Assembly: GCA_964471755.1 (NCBI GenBank)
Contig: CAYYJM010000143.1
Coordinates: 1-15,786 of the forward strand
Reading direction: 5' to 3'
DNA length: 15,786 nucleotides
Source of the DNA: CAYYJM01 sp964471755
GTDB lineage: Bacteria > Planctomycetota > Planctomycetia > Gemmatales > Gemmataceae
Shown here: positions 1-6,675 of the stretch, piece after piece
How the letters are laid out: each line of letters opens with the position of its first letter
Position numbering within the stretch: the stretch's first letter is position 1
Notes under the pieces: model-generated
Databases searched by the model: none
What the model was told of the DNA's origin: nothing
What the model saw: the letters and a program-made list of their open reading frames with translations, nothing else
Program-made: the position numbers and the translations under genes

Positions 1-236
1 AGCTGTTCCTCACGGCGGACGGCGTTGAGGCAGTGATGGGCGTCCCACATGTCGCAGACGATGATCGCCGTCTTCGCCGGGTTCCACGTCTCCTGCTTCG
101 TGACGACGTTGAAGGTATCGCCGTTGCCCGGAACGCGGCTGCGGAGGGTGAAGTTCAGGCCCGGTTTCGCCTCGGCGGTCCAGGCCAGCGGCAGGCCGAT
201 GAGAAGTGCCAGGGCGGCGAGCGTCCAGCGATGCAT
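1..236 (-). CDS. Secreted isochorismatase-family (cysteine hydrolase) protein, N-terminal part
   Basis: Partial gene; only the first 78 codons lie in the window and it runs off the left edge. The ATG at 236-234 is preceded by a GGAG ribosome-binding site. Residues 1-23 are a signal peptide (MHRWTLAALALLIGLPLAW then TAEA), so the product is probably exported. After a short linker comes WNPAKTAIIVCDMWDAHHC (51-69), which matches the first strand of the isochorismatase/nicotinamidase fold; D62 in the position of the catalytic Asp and the following DAHH fit a metal-site loop. From memory, planctomycetes carry many signal-peptide-bearing members of this family with a CDMWD motif. The catalytic Cys and Lys would lie beyond the edge and cannot be checked. 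The substrate is unknown. It is divergent from the SDR gene at 380, with a hairpin between them. Confidence 0.75.
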   Translation of the reverse strand, partial: MHRWTLAALALLIGLPLAWTAEAKPGLNFTLRSRVPGNGDTFNVVTKQETWNPAKTAIIVCDMWDAHHCLNAVRREEQ

Positions 237-260
237 GGTGAACTCCGAATCGAGAGCCGG

Positions 261-297
261 GATCGTCCGACCGGGCGGCGTGCCCGGTCGGACGATC
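261..297. promoter_or_regulatory. Perfect 16-bp inverted repeat between divergent genes
   Basis: GATCGTCCGACCGGGC (261-276) and its exact reverse complement (282-297) are separated by five bases. It lies 24 bases upstream of the minus-strand hydrolase start, so in its leader or promoter, and about 80 bases upstream of the SDR start. There is no T-run, so an intrinsic terminator is unlikely. It could be an operator shared by the two divergent genes, an mRNA leader hairpin, or a copy of a genomic repeat; the sequence alone does not decide. Confidence 0.5.
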
Positions 298-379
298 GGC
301 CGGGATTGCTCCTCCATGAATACCACGCGACGGGCCGGGTCGCTATCCTGTGCCGTAAACATCTTGTGGGAGAACCGAC

Positions 380-1189
380 ATGGACCTGGGATTGAAGGGG
401 CAGGTAGCCGTCGTGGCCGGGGCGGCACAGGGCATCGGCCGGGCCATCGCTCAGGCCTTCGCGGCGGAGGGAGCTAACGTGGCGTTGCTCGACCGTGACG
501 AGTCGGTGCAGACCACGGCCGGGACGATCGCGGAGAGCGGCCCGGTGCAGGCCCTCGCGCTGCGGGCGGATGTCACCGACTCCGCAGCCATGCAGCAGGC
601 GGCGGACGAGATTCGCGTCCGCCTGGGTCGGATCGATCACGTCGTCTTCGCGGTCGGCATCGGTTCGGGCAAGTTCGGCTTTCCGTTCTGGAACCTGACG
701 CCGGAGGACTGGCCGCGCGTGCTGATGGTCAATGTGGTCGGCGCGGTGAACGTCGCTCATGCGTTCACGCCGACGCTGCGCGAGGCCGGGGCGGGAACGC
801 TGTTGTTCCTATCGAGCGTGGCCGGCCAGATCGGTTCGCAGACCGATCCGCCCTACAGCGCGAGCAAGGCGGCGCTAATCAACTTCGCCCAGTGCGCGGC
901 GAAGGATCTGGCTCCGTTCGGTGTGCGTGTCAACACGCTCTGTCCCGGCATGGTGCAGACGGCGTTGAACCGGGCCGTGTACGAGGCGTGGGCCCGCCAG
1001 CAGCCGGAAGGGCAGCGTTCGACCTACGAGGCCTGGGCCGGCGAGAAGGTGCGGAAGGTGTGTCCGCTGGGCCGCTGGCAGACGCCGGAAGACATCGCGG
1101 CGATGGCCGTCTTCCTGGCGTCAACTCGGGCGGTGAACGTCACCGGACAGACGATCAATGTCGATGGCGGCTTCGTCATGCACTGGTGA
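380..1189 (+). CDS. SDR-family NAD(P)-dependent oxidoreductase
   Basis: A 269-residue classical short-chain dehydrogenase/reductase, expected to be cytosolic and to oxidise or reduce an alcohol/carbonyl substrate. Visible motifs are the Rossmann glycine loop GAAQGIG (14-20), D38 at the end of the second strand (which favours NAD over NADP), N118 of the catalytic tetrad, S146, and Y159-x3-K163 (YSASK). The C-terminal TGQTINVDGGF is typical of the family. The usual NNAG segment is replaced by FAVG (90-93), a departure from the consensus. The ATG at 380 has GTGGGAGA 7-14 bases upstream. Length is slightly above the usual 250 because of an insert around 200-225, in the substrate-binding region, which suggests a particular substrate that cannot be named. 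It stands alone; the neighbours give no pathway. Confidence 0.92.
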   Translation: MDLGLKGQVAVVAGAAQGIGRAIAQAFAAEGANVALLDRDESVQTTAGTIAESGPVQALALRADVTDSAAMQQAADEIRVRLGRIDHVVFAVGIGSGKFGFPFWNLTPEDWPRVLMVNVVGAVNVAHAFTPTLREAGAGTLLFLSSVAGQIGSQTDPPYSASKAALINFAQCAAKDLAPFGVRVNTLCPGMVQTALNRAVYEAWARQQPEGQRSTYEAWAGEKVRKVCPLGRWQTPEDIAAMAVFLASTRAVNVTGQTINVDGGFVMHW

Positions 1190-1256
1190 CGGTCCCCGCT
1201 TTGGGTTGGCATCCGACGTTACGTCTTCAGCAGATTGTTTGGTCTGCCCTGGCTCG

Positions 1257-1448
1257 CTACGGTGGGCCACGCATCTCCCCGAGCTGGGGCGGTCTGCTCG
1301 CACGGACGGACGCGATGACCTCCCACAGCACCGCTGCGATGCTTGGCCGGTGGCGAATGAGGCCGATGTTAGGGACGAACTCCCACACCTCCCCGGTTCC
1401 CGCATGGACGCACAGATCGTAGACATCCCACGATGCGAACGGGATCAC
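1257..1448 (-). pseudogene. Short reading frame, possible truncated remnant of a SUKH-like protein
   Basis: A 63-residue frame starting at GTG 1448, with an in-frame TAG only two codons upstream. The peptide contains FASWDVYDLCVHAGTGEVWE and a final helix (PSIAAVLWEVIASV). The pattern 'D..-L-.-.-TG-V-.-F' followed by an amphipathic helix resembles the C-terminal end of SMI1/KNR4 (SUKH) superfamily proteins, often immunity proteins. This is a pattern-level guess, not an identified family. The reading frame stops being protein-like exactly where the dispersed repeat begins at 1452, as if the 5' part had been lost to a repeat insertion or rearrangement. No clear ribosome-binding site precedes the GTG. 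It may be a decayed gene, a very small intact gene, or chance. Confidence 0.35.
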
Positions 1449-1451
1449 GCC

Positions 1452-1479
1452 CTACGTTTCGCAACCACGGGGATGCACC
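1452..1479 (-). repeat. Dispersed repeat copy, related to 15081-15108
   Basis: The reverse complement of this stretch matches 15081-15108 (GGTGCATCCCTGTCGTGGCG and the following AGACGTAG) with four mismatches in 28 bases. The two copies lie about 13.6 kb apart in opposite orientation, so this is a dispersed repeat rather than local duplication. It abuts the possible gene remnant at 1257-1448. Confidence 0.55.
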
Positions 1480-1551
1480 GCTCGCCTTCGGGATCGGTCC
1501 GACGTACAGTACACAGGGAGGATCGGCACGCCAACGAGGGCGAACAGTTCC

Positions 1552-2688
1552 ATGCGGCTGCTCTTTCTGTCCGAGCGTTTCCCACCCGAGATCGGCGGCC
1601 TGGCCACCAGTGCCTGGCGGATCAGTCGGACCCTGGCCCAGGCCGGCCATGATCTGCACGTCCTGACCCTGTCCGGCCGACTGGAGGCCGGCGAGGGCGA
1701 GATGGTCCTGCCCGAGCATCGCCTGGTCCTGCACCGCTATGGCTTCCGCGACGACCCGGCCGAGCTGTACGAGGATCTCGCCGAGCGGGTCCGCTGGCTG
1801 CACCGACGCCATCGCTTCGACGCCATCTGGGGCCATTCCCTCAACCGCGTCGGCTTCCTGGCTGTCTGGATGGCCCGCGAATGGGGCATCCCCTCACTGC
1901 TCGCCCTGCGCGGAGACGACTTCGACGAACCGTTCTTCCCACCGGGCGACTTCGCCCGCCTGGAGTGGTGCCTCCGCCATGCGACGCGCGTCCTGGCCGT
2001 CAGCCGGGATGTGCAGGCCAAGGCGCGAGCGGTCACCGGTCGAGACGCCTTCTACCTGCCCAACGCCGTCGATACGGAGGCGTTCACGCCGGGGCCGCCA
2101 CCAGCCGACCTCATCCTGCGCCACGGCTGGGATGCCGGGCCGGTCATCCTCGGCTTCTCCGGCGAGCTACGCCAGAGCAAGGGAATGGCCCACCTGATCG
2201 CAGCCTTCCGGCACGTCTGGTCTGTCCGGGCTGCCCGCCTGCTCATCCTCGGCGACATCGCTCCGGGGGAACTGACCGACTTTCTGCACCAGACGAATCA
2301 GCCAGCCGCGCTGGGGGCCGACATTCTCCGTACGGGCCATCGCCCCGACCCGGAGGAGGTCGCTCGCCATCTGCGGCTCTGCTGGCTGGTTCTCGCGCCG
2401 TCTCTTCGGGAAGGAGTGCCGAACGCCCTGCTCGAAGCGATGGCGTGCGGCATTCCAGTCGTCGCCTCGGCCGTCGGCGGCATTCCGGACGTCGTCCACG
2501 ATGGGCAGAATGGCGTCCTGGTGCCGCGCGGGCAGCTGCACCATCTCGGAGCCCGCGTGCTGGAACTGGTGCAGGGACCGGCCGAGCGACGGCAGGCCCT
2601 CGGCGAGGCGGGTCGGGCCACCGTCCTGGCCGGATTCACCCTCGACCACGAACGTCAGCGCCTGGGCGAGGTACTCGCCGGCTTGTAG
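1552..2688 (+). CDS. Glycosyltransferase family 4 (GT-B fold)
   Basis: A 378-residue retaining glycosyltransferase of the GT4 type, cytosolic or peripheral to the inner membrane, moving a sugar from a nucleotide-sugar donor to a glycan, lipid or other acceptor that cannot be named. N-terminal acceptor domain: MRLLFLSERFPPEIGGLATS (1-20), the glycine-rich loop of such enzymes. C-terminal donor domain: GELRQSKG (204-211), equivalent to the G-x-L-x3-K-G donor-phosphate motif; LLILGD (230-235); and REGVPNALLEAMACG, which gives the EX7E pair E287/E295, followed by PVVASAVGGIPDVV. Length and domain order are normal for the family. The ATG at 1552 has a GAGGG about a dozen bases upstream. The last 34 bases overlap the 3' end of the convergent lipoprotein gene. 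No other glycan-synthesis gene is nearby. Confidence 0.93.
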   Translation: MRLLFLSERFPPEIGGLATSAWRISRTLAQAGHDLHVLTLSGRLEAGEGEMVLPEHRLVLHRYGFRDDPAELYEDLAERVRWLHRRHRFDAIWGHSLNRVGFLAVWMAREWGIPSLLALRGDDFDEPFFPPGDFARLEWCLRHATRVLAVSRDVQAKARAVTGRDAFYLPNAVDTEAFTPGPPPADLILRHGWDAGPVILGFSGELRQSKGMAHLIAAFRHVWSVRAARLLILGDIAPGELTDFLHQTNQPAALGADILRTGHRPDPEEVARHLRLCWLVLAPSLREGVPNALLEAMACGIPVVASAVGGIPDVVHDGQNGVLVPRGQLHHLGARVLELVQGPAERRQALGEAGRATVLAGFTLDHERQRLGEVLAGL

Positions 2689-3515
2689 ACCTCGGCGTGC
2701 GAGATGACCGGCACACCGCCGGTGAAGTTGGGCTGAAGGAACTGCCATTCCGACGGCAGTCGGTAGGCCGTGGCGGTAACGGGAACCGTCTGTCGGCGGT
2801 TATCCCGCAGCGGATCCGGCAGCGTCACGACGACCGGCATCTTCTGCGCAACCGTCGTCGCCTCGCGCATCAGGATTTCCAGGGTTCGCGGGTGCGACGG
2901 TACGTCGAAGTGGCCCGCGCCCTTGAGCGTGAAGTTCTCCGCTCCCTCGCGTGGCGAACCGTGGACGATCCAGCCCTCGCTTTGCAGGTTGACGAACTTC
3001 TCGACGTTGTCGGGCTTCACCAGTTCCTCCGACCGGAACAGGAACACGCCGTCGAGGTAGATCAGCCGATCGACACCGATCCCCTCCTCGCCCAGACGAC
3101 GGGCGAGCTGGTTGACCGGTCCTGCCGCAGCGCTGAAGCCGACCAGGACAAATCGGGCCAGCGGATCGGCGGCGTGGATCTCCTCGATCTCCGACTCGAA
3201 CCACGGGCCGTGGAACTGCTGACCGTACGACGTCTTCACGAAGCCGCGCTGATGCAGGTAGTCGCGCACCCCGAGCAGATTGCCCGTGTTGAGCGGATCA
3301 TTCCCGTTGAGCAGATAGATGTAGACGTGATTCTTGGCCTGCTGAGGAAGAAGGGCCCAGTCGGGCGTGGGCTCGGTAGCCGGGGCGACCCAGATCCGGG
3401 AGGTACTCGGGACCGGGTCGTTCGGCAGAGGGTAGAACGACTGGCAGCCGGACAGGAAGACCGGCAAGAGCGCCAGCCCCAGCCCCAGCACATGCCCGCT
3501 CTTGATCCAGCCCAT
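2655..3515 (-). CDS. Lipoprotein with alpha/beta-hydrolase-like domain
   Basis: A 286-residue predicted lipoprotein. The frame stays open upstream to 3647, but the ATG at 3515 is chosen because it gives a short lipoprotein signal peptide with lipobox LSGC (C24), and GGTGGG lies a few bases upstream. After the anchor the chain reads like an alpha/beta hydrolase or thioesterase fold: VYIYLLNGNDP (64-74) as first strand and oxyanion region, RFVLVGFSAAAG (121-132) with nucleophile elbow G-F-S and S128 as probable nucleophile, LIYLDGV with D155, and GAGHFD with H202 as probable acid and base. The substrate is unknown. The pairing of elbow, Asp and His is what I see; the assignment of the triad is inference. 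The stop lies inside the convergent glycosyltransferase gene, so the two 3' ends overlap by 34 bp. Confidence 0.78.
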   Translation of the reverse strand: MGWIKSGHVLGLGLALLPVFLSGCQSFYPLPNDPVPSTSRIWVAPATEPTPDWALLPQQAKNHVYIYLLNGNDPLNTGNLLGVRDYLHQRGFVKTSYGQQFHGPWFESEIEEIHAADPLARFVLVGFSAAAGPVNQLARRLGEEGIGVDRLIYLDGVFLFRSEELVKPDNVEKFVNLQSEGWIVHGSPREGAENFTLKGAGHFDVPSHPRTLEILMREATTVAQKMPVVVTLPDPLRDNRRQTVPVTATAYRLPSEWQFLQPNFTGGVPVISHAEVYKPASTSPRR

Positions 3516-3622
3516 GGGCGCACCCACCGGTTGTAGCGATTGTTCCCATCCGAACGAGACTAGCATCGGCCAGCCGGAGGAATAACTTGAATCGAAATTC
3601 TTTCCGAATCCCGGCGAGTCGA

Positions 3623-3650
3623 TTGCAGAGGGGATCTTCCCTACCATAAT
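3623..3650 (+). promoter_or_regulatory. Candidate sigma70 promoter for citrate synthase
   Basis: TTGCAG (3623-3628) and CATAAT (3645-3650) are separated by 16 bases. This lies in an A/T-rich island between the divergent lipoprotein and citrate synthase genes and would give a leader of about 60 bases. Each hexamer matches consensus at four or five of six positions. Planctomycete promoter consensus is not well known to me, so this is tentative. Confidence 0.4.
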
Positions 3651-3718
3651 AATAGCAGACTCGCGGGGAGTCCCGCGCGTAAAAAGACGTGTCCGGCACG
3701 GGTTGCGCGAGAGGTGCC

Positions 3719-4864
3719 ATGAGCGAACTGGAATACCGCCCGGGACTAGCGGACGTTCCCGCGGCCAAGACTGCGATTTCTTTCATTGACGGGCAGCGGG
3801 CGCGACTGGAATACCGCGGCATCGCGGTCGAAACCCTCGCCAAGGAGAGCTGCTTCGAGGAAACGACCCTGCTGCTGCTCAAGGGCGATCTGCCGACGCA
3901 GCGTGATCTGGCGCAGTTCGATCACGACCTGCGCGGCCATCGGCCCCTGAACCGCAAGCTGCTCGACATGCTGCGGATCATGCCGGAGAACGGCCATCCG
4001 ATGGATGCGCTGCAGTCGTCGATCGCCGCCCTGGGCATGTTCCATCCGCCACGAACGATCGTCAACGAGCAGCAGAACTGGCAGGCGGCCATCAAGCTCA
4101 CCGCCAAGATTCCGACCCTCGTCGCCGCCTTCCATCGCCTGCGCTCCGGGAACGAGGCGATCGCTCCGCGCGAGGACCTCTCGCACGCCGCCAACCTGTA
4201 CTGGATGCTCACCGGGAAAGAACCGTCGCCATCGATTACGCGGGTGCTCGATGCGTGCCTGATCCTGCACGCCGAGCACACGATGAACGCCTCGACGTTC
4301 TCCTGCCGGGTGACCGGTTCGACGCTGGCCACGCCGTACGCCGCCGTCAGTGCCGCCGTCGGCACCCTGAGCGGGCCGCTGCATGGCGGAGCGAACGAGG
4401 AAGTTCTGGAGATGCTGGAGGAGATCGGCAGTCCCGAGAAGACGCGCGCCTGGCTCGACGCCAAGCTGGCCAGCGACCCGAAGTTCAAGATCATGGGCAT
4501 GGGTCATCGGGTCTACAAGGTCAAGGATCCGCGCGCGACGGTGCTGCAAGAACTGGCCGAGAACATGTTCGCCGAGACGGGTCGGCCGAAGATCTACGAG
4601 GTCGCCCTGGAACTGGAGAAGATCGCCCAGCCGATCTACGGCGTCAAGGGCGTCTATCCGAACGTCGATTTCTTCAGCGGCGTCGTCTACCAGTCGCTGG
4701 GCATTCCGACGGACCTGTTCACGCCGATCTTCGCCGTGGCACGGTCGGCCGGCTGGCTGGCCCACTGGCTGGAGCAGCTCCAGGGCAACCGCATCTTCCG
4801 GCCGGAGTCGATCTACATCGGTAAACGCGACGTTCACTATGTGCCGCTGGAACAGCGGCCGTAA
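3719..4864 (+). CDS. gltA: Citrate synthase
   Basis: A 381-residue citrate synthase, condensing oxaloacetate and acetyl-CoA to citrate at the entry of the TCA cycle in the cytosol. The three catalytic residues are visible in their usual contexts: H222 in SGPLHGGANE, H263 in GMGHRVYKVKDPRA, and D317 in YPNVDFFSG. HAEHTMNAST (184-193) contributes the further conserved H187. The length fits the shorter (type I, dimeric) citrate synthases of archaea and Gram-positive bacteria rather than the longer type II enzyme of E. coli; a 2-methylcitrate synthase of the same family cannot be excluded, but no prpB/prpD genes are adjacent. The ATG at 3719 with GAGAGG upstream is preferred over a GTG at 3689. 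It stands alone and ends at a strong hairpin. Confidence 0.95.
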   Translation: MSELEYRPGLADVPAAKTAISFIDGQRARLEYRGIAVETLAKESCFEETTLLLLKGDLPTQRDLAQFDHDLRGHRPLNRKLLDMLRIMPENGHPMDALQSSIAALGMFHPPRTIVNEQQNWQAAIKLTAKIPTLVAAFHRLRSGNEAIAPREDLSHAANLYWMLTGKEPSPSITRVLDACLILHAEHTMNASTFSCRVTGSTLATPYAAVSAAVGTLSGPLHGGANEEVLEMLEEIGSPEKTRAWLDAKLASDPKFKIMGMGHRVYKVKDPRATVLQELAENMFAETGRPKIYEVALELEKIAQPIYGVKGVYPNVDFFSGVVYQSLGIPTDLFTPIFAVARSAGWLAHWLEQLQGNRIFRPESIYIGKRDVHYVPLEQRP

Positions 4865-4876
4865 CTCGTCGTCTTC

Positions 4877-4943
4877 AACAAGAGCCGGAAGCGTCAGCGA
4901 CGGTTTTCGCCGAAGACCGTCGCTGACGCTTCCGGCTCTTGTT
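4877..4943. repeat. Perfect 28-bp inverted repeat (REP-like element or terminator)
   Basis: The left arm 4877-4904 and right arm 4916-4943 are exact reverse complements, starting AACAAGAGCCGGAAGCGTCA, around an 11-base loop. It begins 13 bases after the citrate synthase stop. It could end transcription, although the T-run is minimal. The core AGCCGGAAGCGTCAGCGACG reads as AGSVSDG in translation, a peptide I associate with repetitive spurious annotations in Gemmata-type genomes, so it is probably a copy of a genome-wide element. Confidence 0.75.
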
Positions 4944-5074
4944 CGACCCAGACGAACCGGCGATTTCCTCCGGCGAAACTTCTTGCGTCTCGCGCGCGGA
5001 CGTGGGATCATGTCCCCTACCTCCCCGCACGCCTGCCCGGCTCGACGCTCGACCTTGCACCGAGGATTCTCCGC

Positions 5075-6514
5075 ATGAGTTGCCGGCTCCCTCTCCTCGC
5101 TCTCTCCTGCCTGGCTCTGAGTCTCGGCACGTCGTCGCTGTACGCGGCCGATACCGTCTCGTACTACACCCGGATTCGGCCCATCTTTCAGCAGCACTGT
5201 CAGGGCTGCCACCAGCCGGCCCGACCGCAGGGCGGCTACTCGATGACCACCCATGCCGAGATCCTCAAGCCGATCAAGGAGAAGAAGATCCCGCTGGTGC
5301 CCGGCAAACCGGAAGCCAGCCTGCTGATCGAGCAGATCGTGCCCGATGCGAACAAGCAGGCGGCGATGCCTCAGAACCGGCCGCCGCTCCCTGCCCGCGA
5401 CATCGAGCTGATCCGCACCTGGATTGCCCAGGGGGCGAAGGACGACACGCCAGCCACGGCCATCGACCCGGTCAGCGCCGATCGGCCGCCGGTCTACCGT
5501 CTGCCGCCGGTGATCACCGCCCTCGACTATGCTCCCGATGGCAGCCTCCTGGCCGTCTCGGGCCATCATGAGGTGCTTCTGCATCAGCCCGACGGTGGCG
5601 GTCTGGTCGCCCGCCTGGTCGGACTCTCCGAGCGAATCCAGGCACTGGCCTTCTCGCCGGACGGCAAGAAACTCGCTGTCGCGGGCGGCTCCCCCGGTCG
5701 ATTCGGCGAGATCCAGATCTGGAACGTCGCTCGACGCAAGCTCGCGCTGTCGCATACGGTTACCTACGACACGCTCTACGGCATCTCCTGGTCGCACGAT
5801 GGCACCCGCGTCGCCTTCGGCTGCTCCGACAACACCCTGCGCGTGATCGATGTCGAGACGGGCGATCAGGTCCTCTTCCAGGGGGCGCACAATGACTGGG
5901 TCTTCGAGACCTGCTTCAGCCGGGACAGCAAGTTCCTCGTCTCGGTTAGCCGTGACCGCTCGATGAAGCTGACCGACGTGGCGACGCAGCGTTTCATCGA
6001 CAACGTCACGAGCATCACGCCAGGTGCGCTCAAGGGCGGTCTGATCAGCGTCGTTCTCAATCCACACAAGGAGAATCGCAAGGTCGCCAACACCGAGAAG
6101 GGCACGGACACGTCCGATCGCTGGTACGACGAGCTGCTCACGGCCGGTTCCGACGGCGTGCCCCGGCTCTACAAGATGCACCGCGAGAAGAAACGCGTCA
6201 TCGGCGACGACGCCAATCGCATCCGTGAGTACGCCGAGATGCCAGGCCGGATCTACTGCGTCCGCTTCAACGCCGACGGTTCACGCTTCGCCGCGGGGAG
6301 CAGCCTCAACGGCACCGGCGAGGTGCGCATCTACAACACCGCCGACGGCAAGGTGCTGGCGAAGGTCGCGACGACGCCGACCTTCGCCCTGGCCTACCGG
6401 CCCGACGGCAAGGTCGTCGCCGCCGCCGGCTTCGATGGCAAGGTCCGCCTGATCGACGAGACGGGTAAGGTGGTCAAGGAATTCGTCCCGGTGCCGCTGA
6501 CGACGGTGAACTGA
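5075..6514 (+). CDS. Secreted cytochrome c (planctomycete type) fused to a WD40 beta-propeller
   Basis: A 479-residue exported protein. Residues 1-25 are a signal peptide ending YAA|D. Residues 27-122 are a planctomycete-type cytochrome c domain: FQQHCQGCHQPA carries CxxCH (C42, C45, H46), with M98 in AAMPQNRPPLP as probable distal haem ligand and IRTWIAQGA closing the fold. Residues about 144-470 form WD40-like repeats; I count six clear ones (starting near 146, 187, 233, 275, 391 and 436) and a degenerate one near 320-368, enough for a seven-bladed propeller. It probably acts outside the cytoplasmic membrane as a haem-bearing binding protein; ligand and electron partners are unknown. The ATG at 5075 has GAGGA eight bases upstream. 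The next gene, on the same strand, encodes another haem-motif protein, so the two likely work together. Confidence 0.9.
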   Translation: MSCRLPLLALSCLALSLGTSSLYAADTVSYYTRIRPIFQQHCQGCHQPARPQGGYSMTTHAEILKPIKEKKIPLVPGKPEASLLIEQIVPDANKQAAMPQNRPPLPARDIELIRTWIAQGAKDDTPATAIDPVSADRPPVYRLPPVITALDYAPDGSLLAVSGHHEVLLHQPDGGGLVARLVGLSERIQALAFSPDGKKLAVAGGSPGRFGEIQIWNVARRKLALSHTVTYDTLYGISWSHDGTRVAFGCSDNTLRVIDVETGDQVLFQGAHNDWVFETCFSRDSKFLVSVSRDRSMKLTDVATQRFIDNVTSITPGALKGGLISVVLNPHKENRKVANTEKGTDTSDRWYDELLTAGSDGVPRLYKMHREKKRVIGDDANRIREYAEMPGRIYCVRFNADGSRFAAGSSLNGTGEVRIYNTADGKVLAKVATTPTFALAYRPDGKVVAAAGFDGKVRLIDETGKVVKEFVPVPLTTVN

Positions 6515-6522
6515 AACAATGT

Positions 6523-6627
6523 CAGGCGAGCCCCCGACGAAAGTCGGGGGAGTTGGCGAGCCCCCGACGAAAGTCGGGGGAGTTCTCCGCGTGAAGACTC
6601 CCCCGACTTTCGTCGGGGGCTCGCCTG
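6523..6627. repeat. Three-copy hairpin repeat (two direct, one inverted)
   Basis: Two adjacent 30-base units (6525-6554 and 6555-6584) are identical and begin GGCGAGCCCCCGACGAAAGT. A third copy (6597-6627) is the inverted complement and matches 6523-6553 over 31 bases. Each unit is itself a hairpin, CCCCCGAC-GAAA-GTCGGGGG: an eight-base-pair stem with a GNRA-type tetraloop when read on the plus strand. The inverted copy can pair with either direct copy to make a much longer stem. It sits between the WD40 and DUF1549 genes, 48 bases before the latter's start. Translated, the unit reads PPTKVGG or PPTFVGG, a signature of repeats in Gemmata-like genomes. Confidence 0.85.
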
Positions 6628-6675
6628 GAGAATGCTCGCTAGGCCCGGAGAATACACCCAACGGAGGCGTGGTTG

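Larger units (their letters stand above)
1190..1551. other. 362-base intergenic region with repeat and gene remnant
   Basis: The gap between the SDR and glycosyltransferase genes holds a short minus-strand reading frame (1257-1448) and, directly upstream of that frame's start, a copy of a dispersed repeat (1452-1479). No convincing sigma70 promoter for the glycosyltransferase could be picked out by eye, and no clear terminator for the SDR gene; a weak GCAGA/TCTGC hairpin near 1229-1246 has no T-run. Confidence 0.5.

Noticed and set aside
1881..3536. Plus-strand open reading frame of 551 codons over two convergent genes
   Set aside because: It covers the glycosyltransferase in another frame and then the complement of the lipoprotein; it is extremely Arg/Gly/Pro rich at first and has no domain.
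3516..3647. 44-residue N-terminal extension of the lipoprotein
   Set aside because: It would place the lipobox far from the N-terminus and run through the likely promoter region; the ATG at 3515 has a ribosome-binding site.
4983..5011. Possible promoter TTGCGT-17-GATCAT before the cytochrome–WD40 gene
   Set aside because: The hexamers match consensus at only three and four positions; not better than chance in this composition.
3746..6181. Long open reading frame (811 codons) on the minus strand
   Set aside because: It lies antisense to citrate synthase and the cytochrome–WD40 gene, both confirmed by motifs. Its composition (Arg, Gly, Asp, Val rich, no recognisable domain) is that of an antisense frame in GC-rich DNA.
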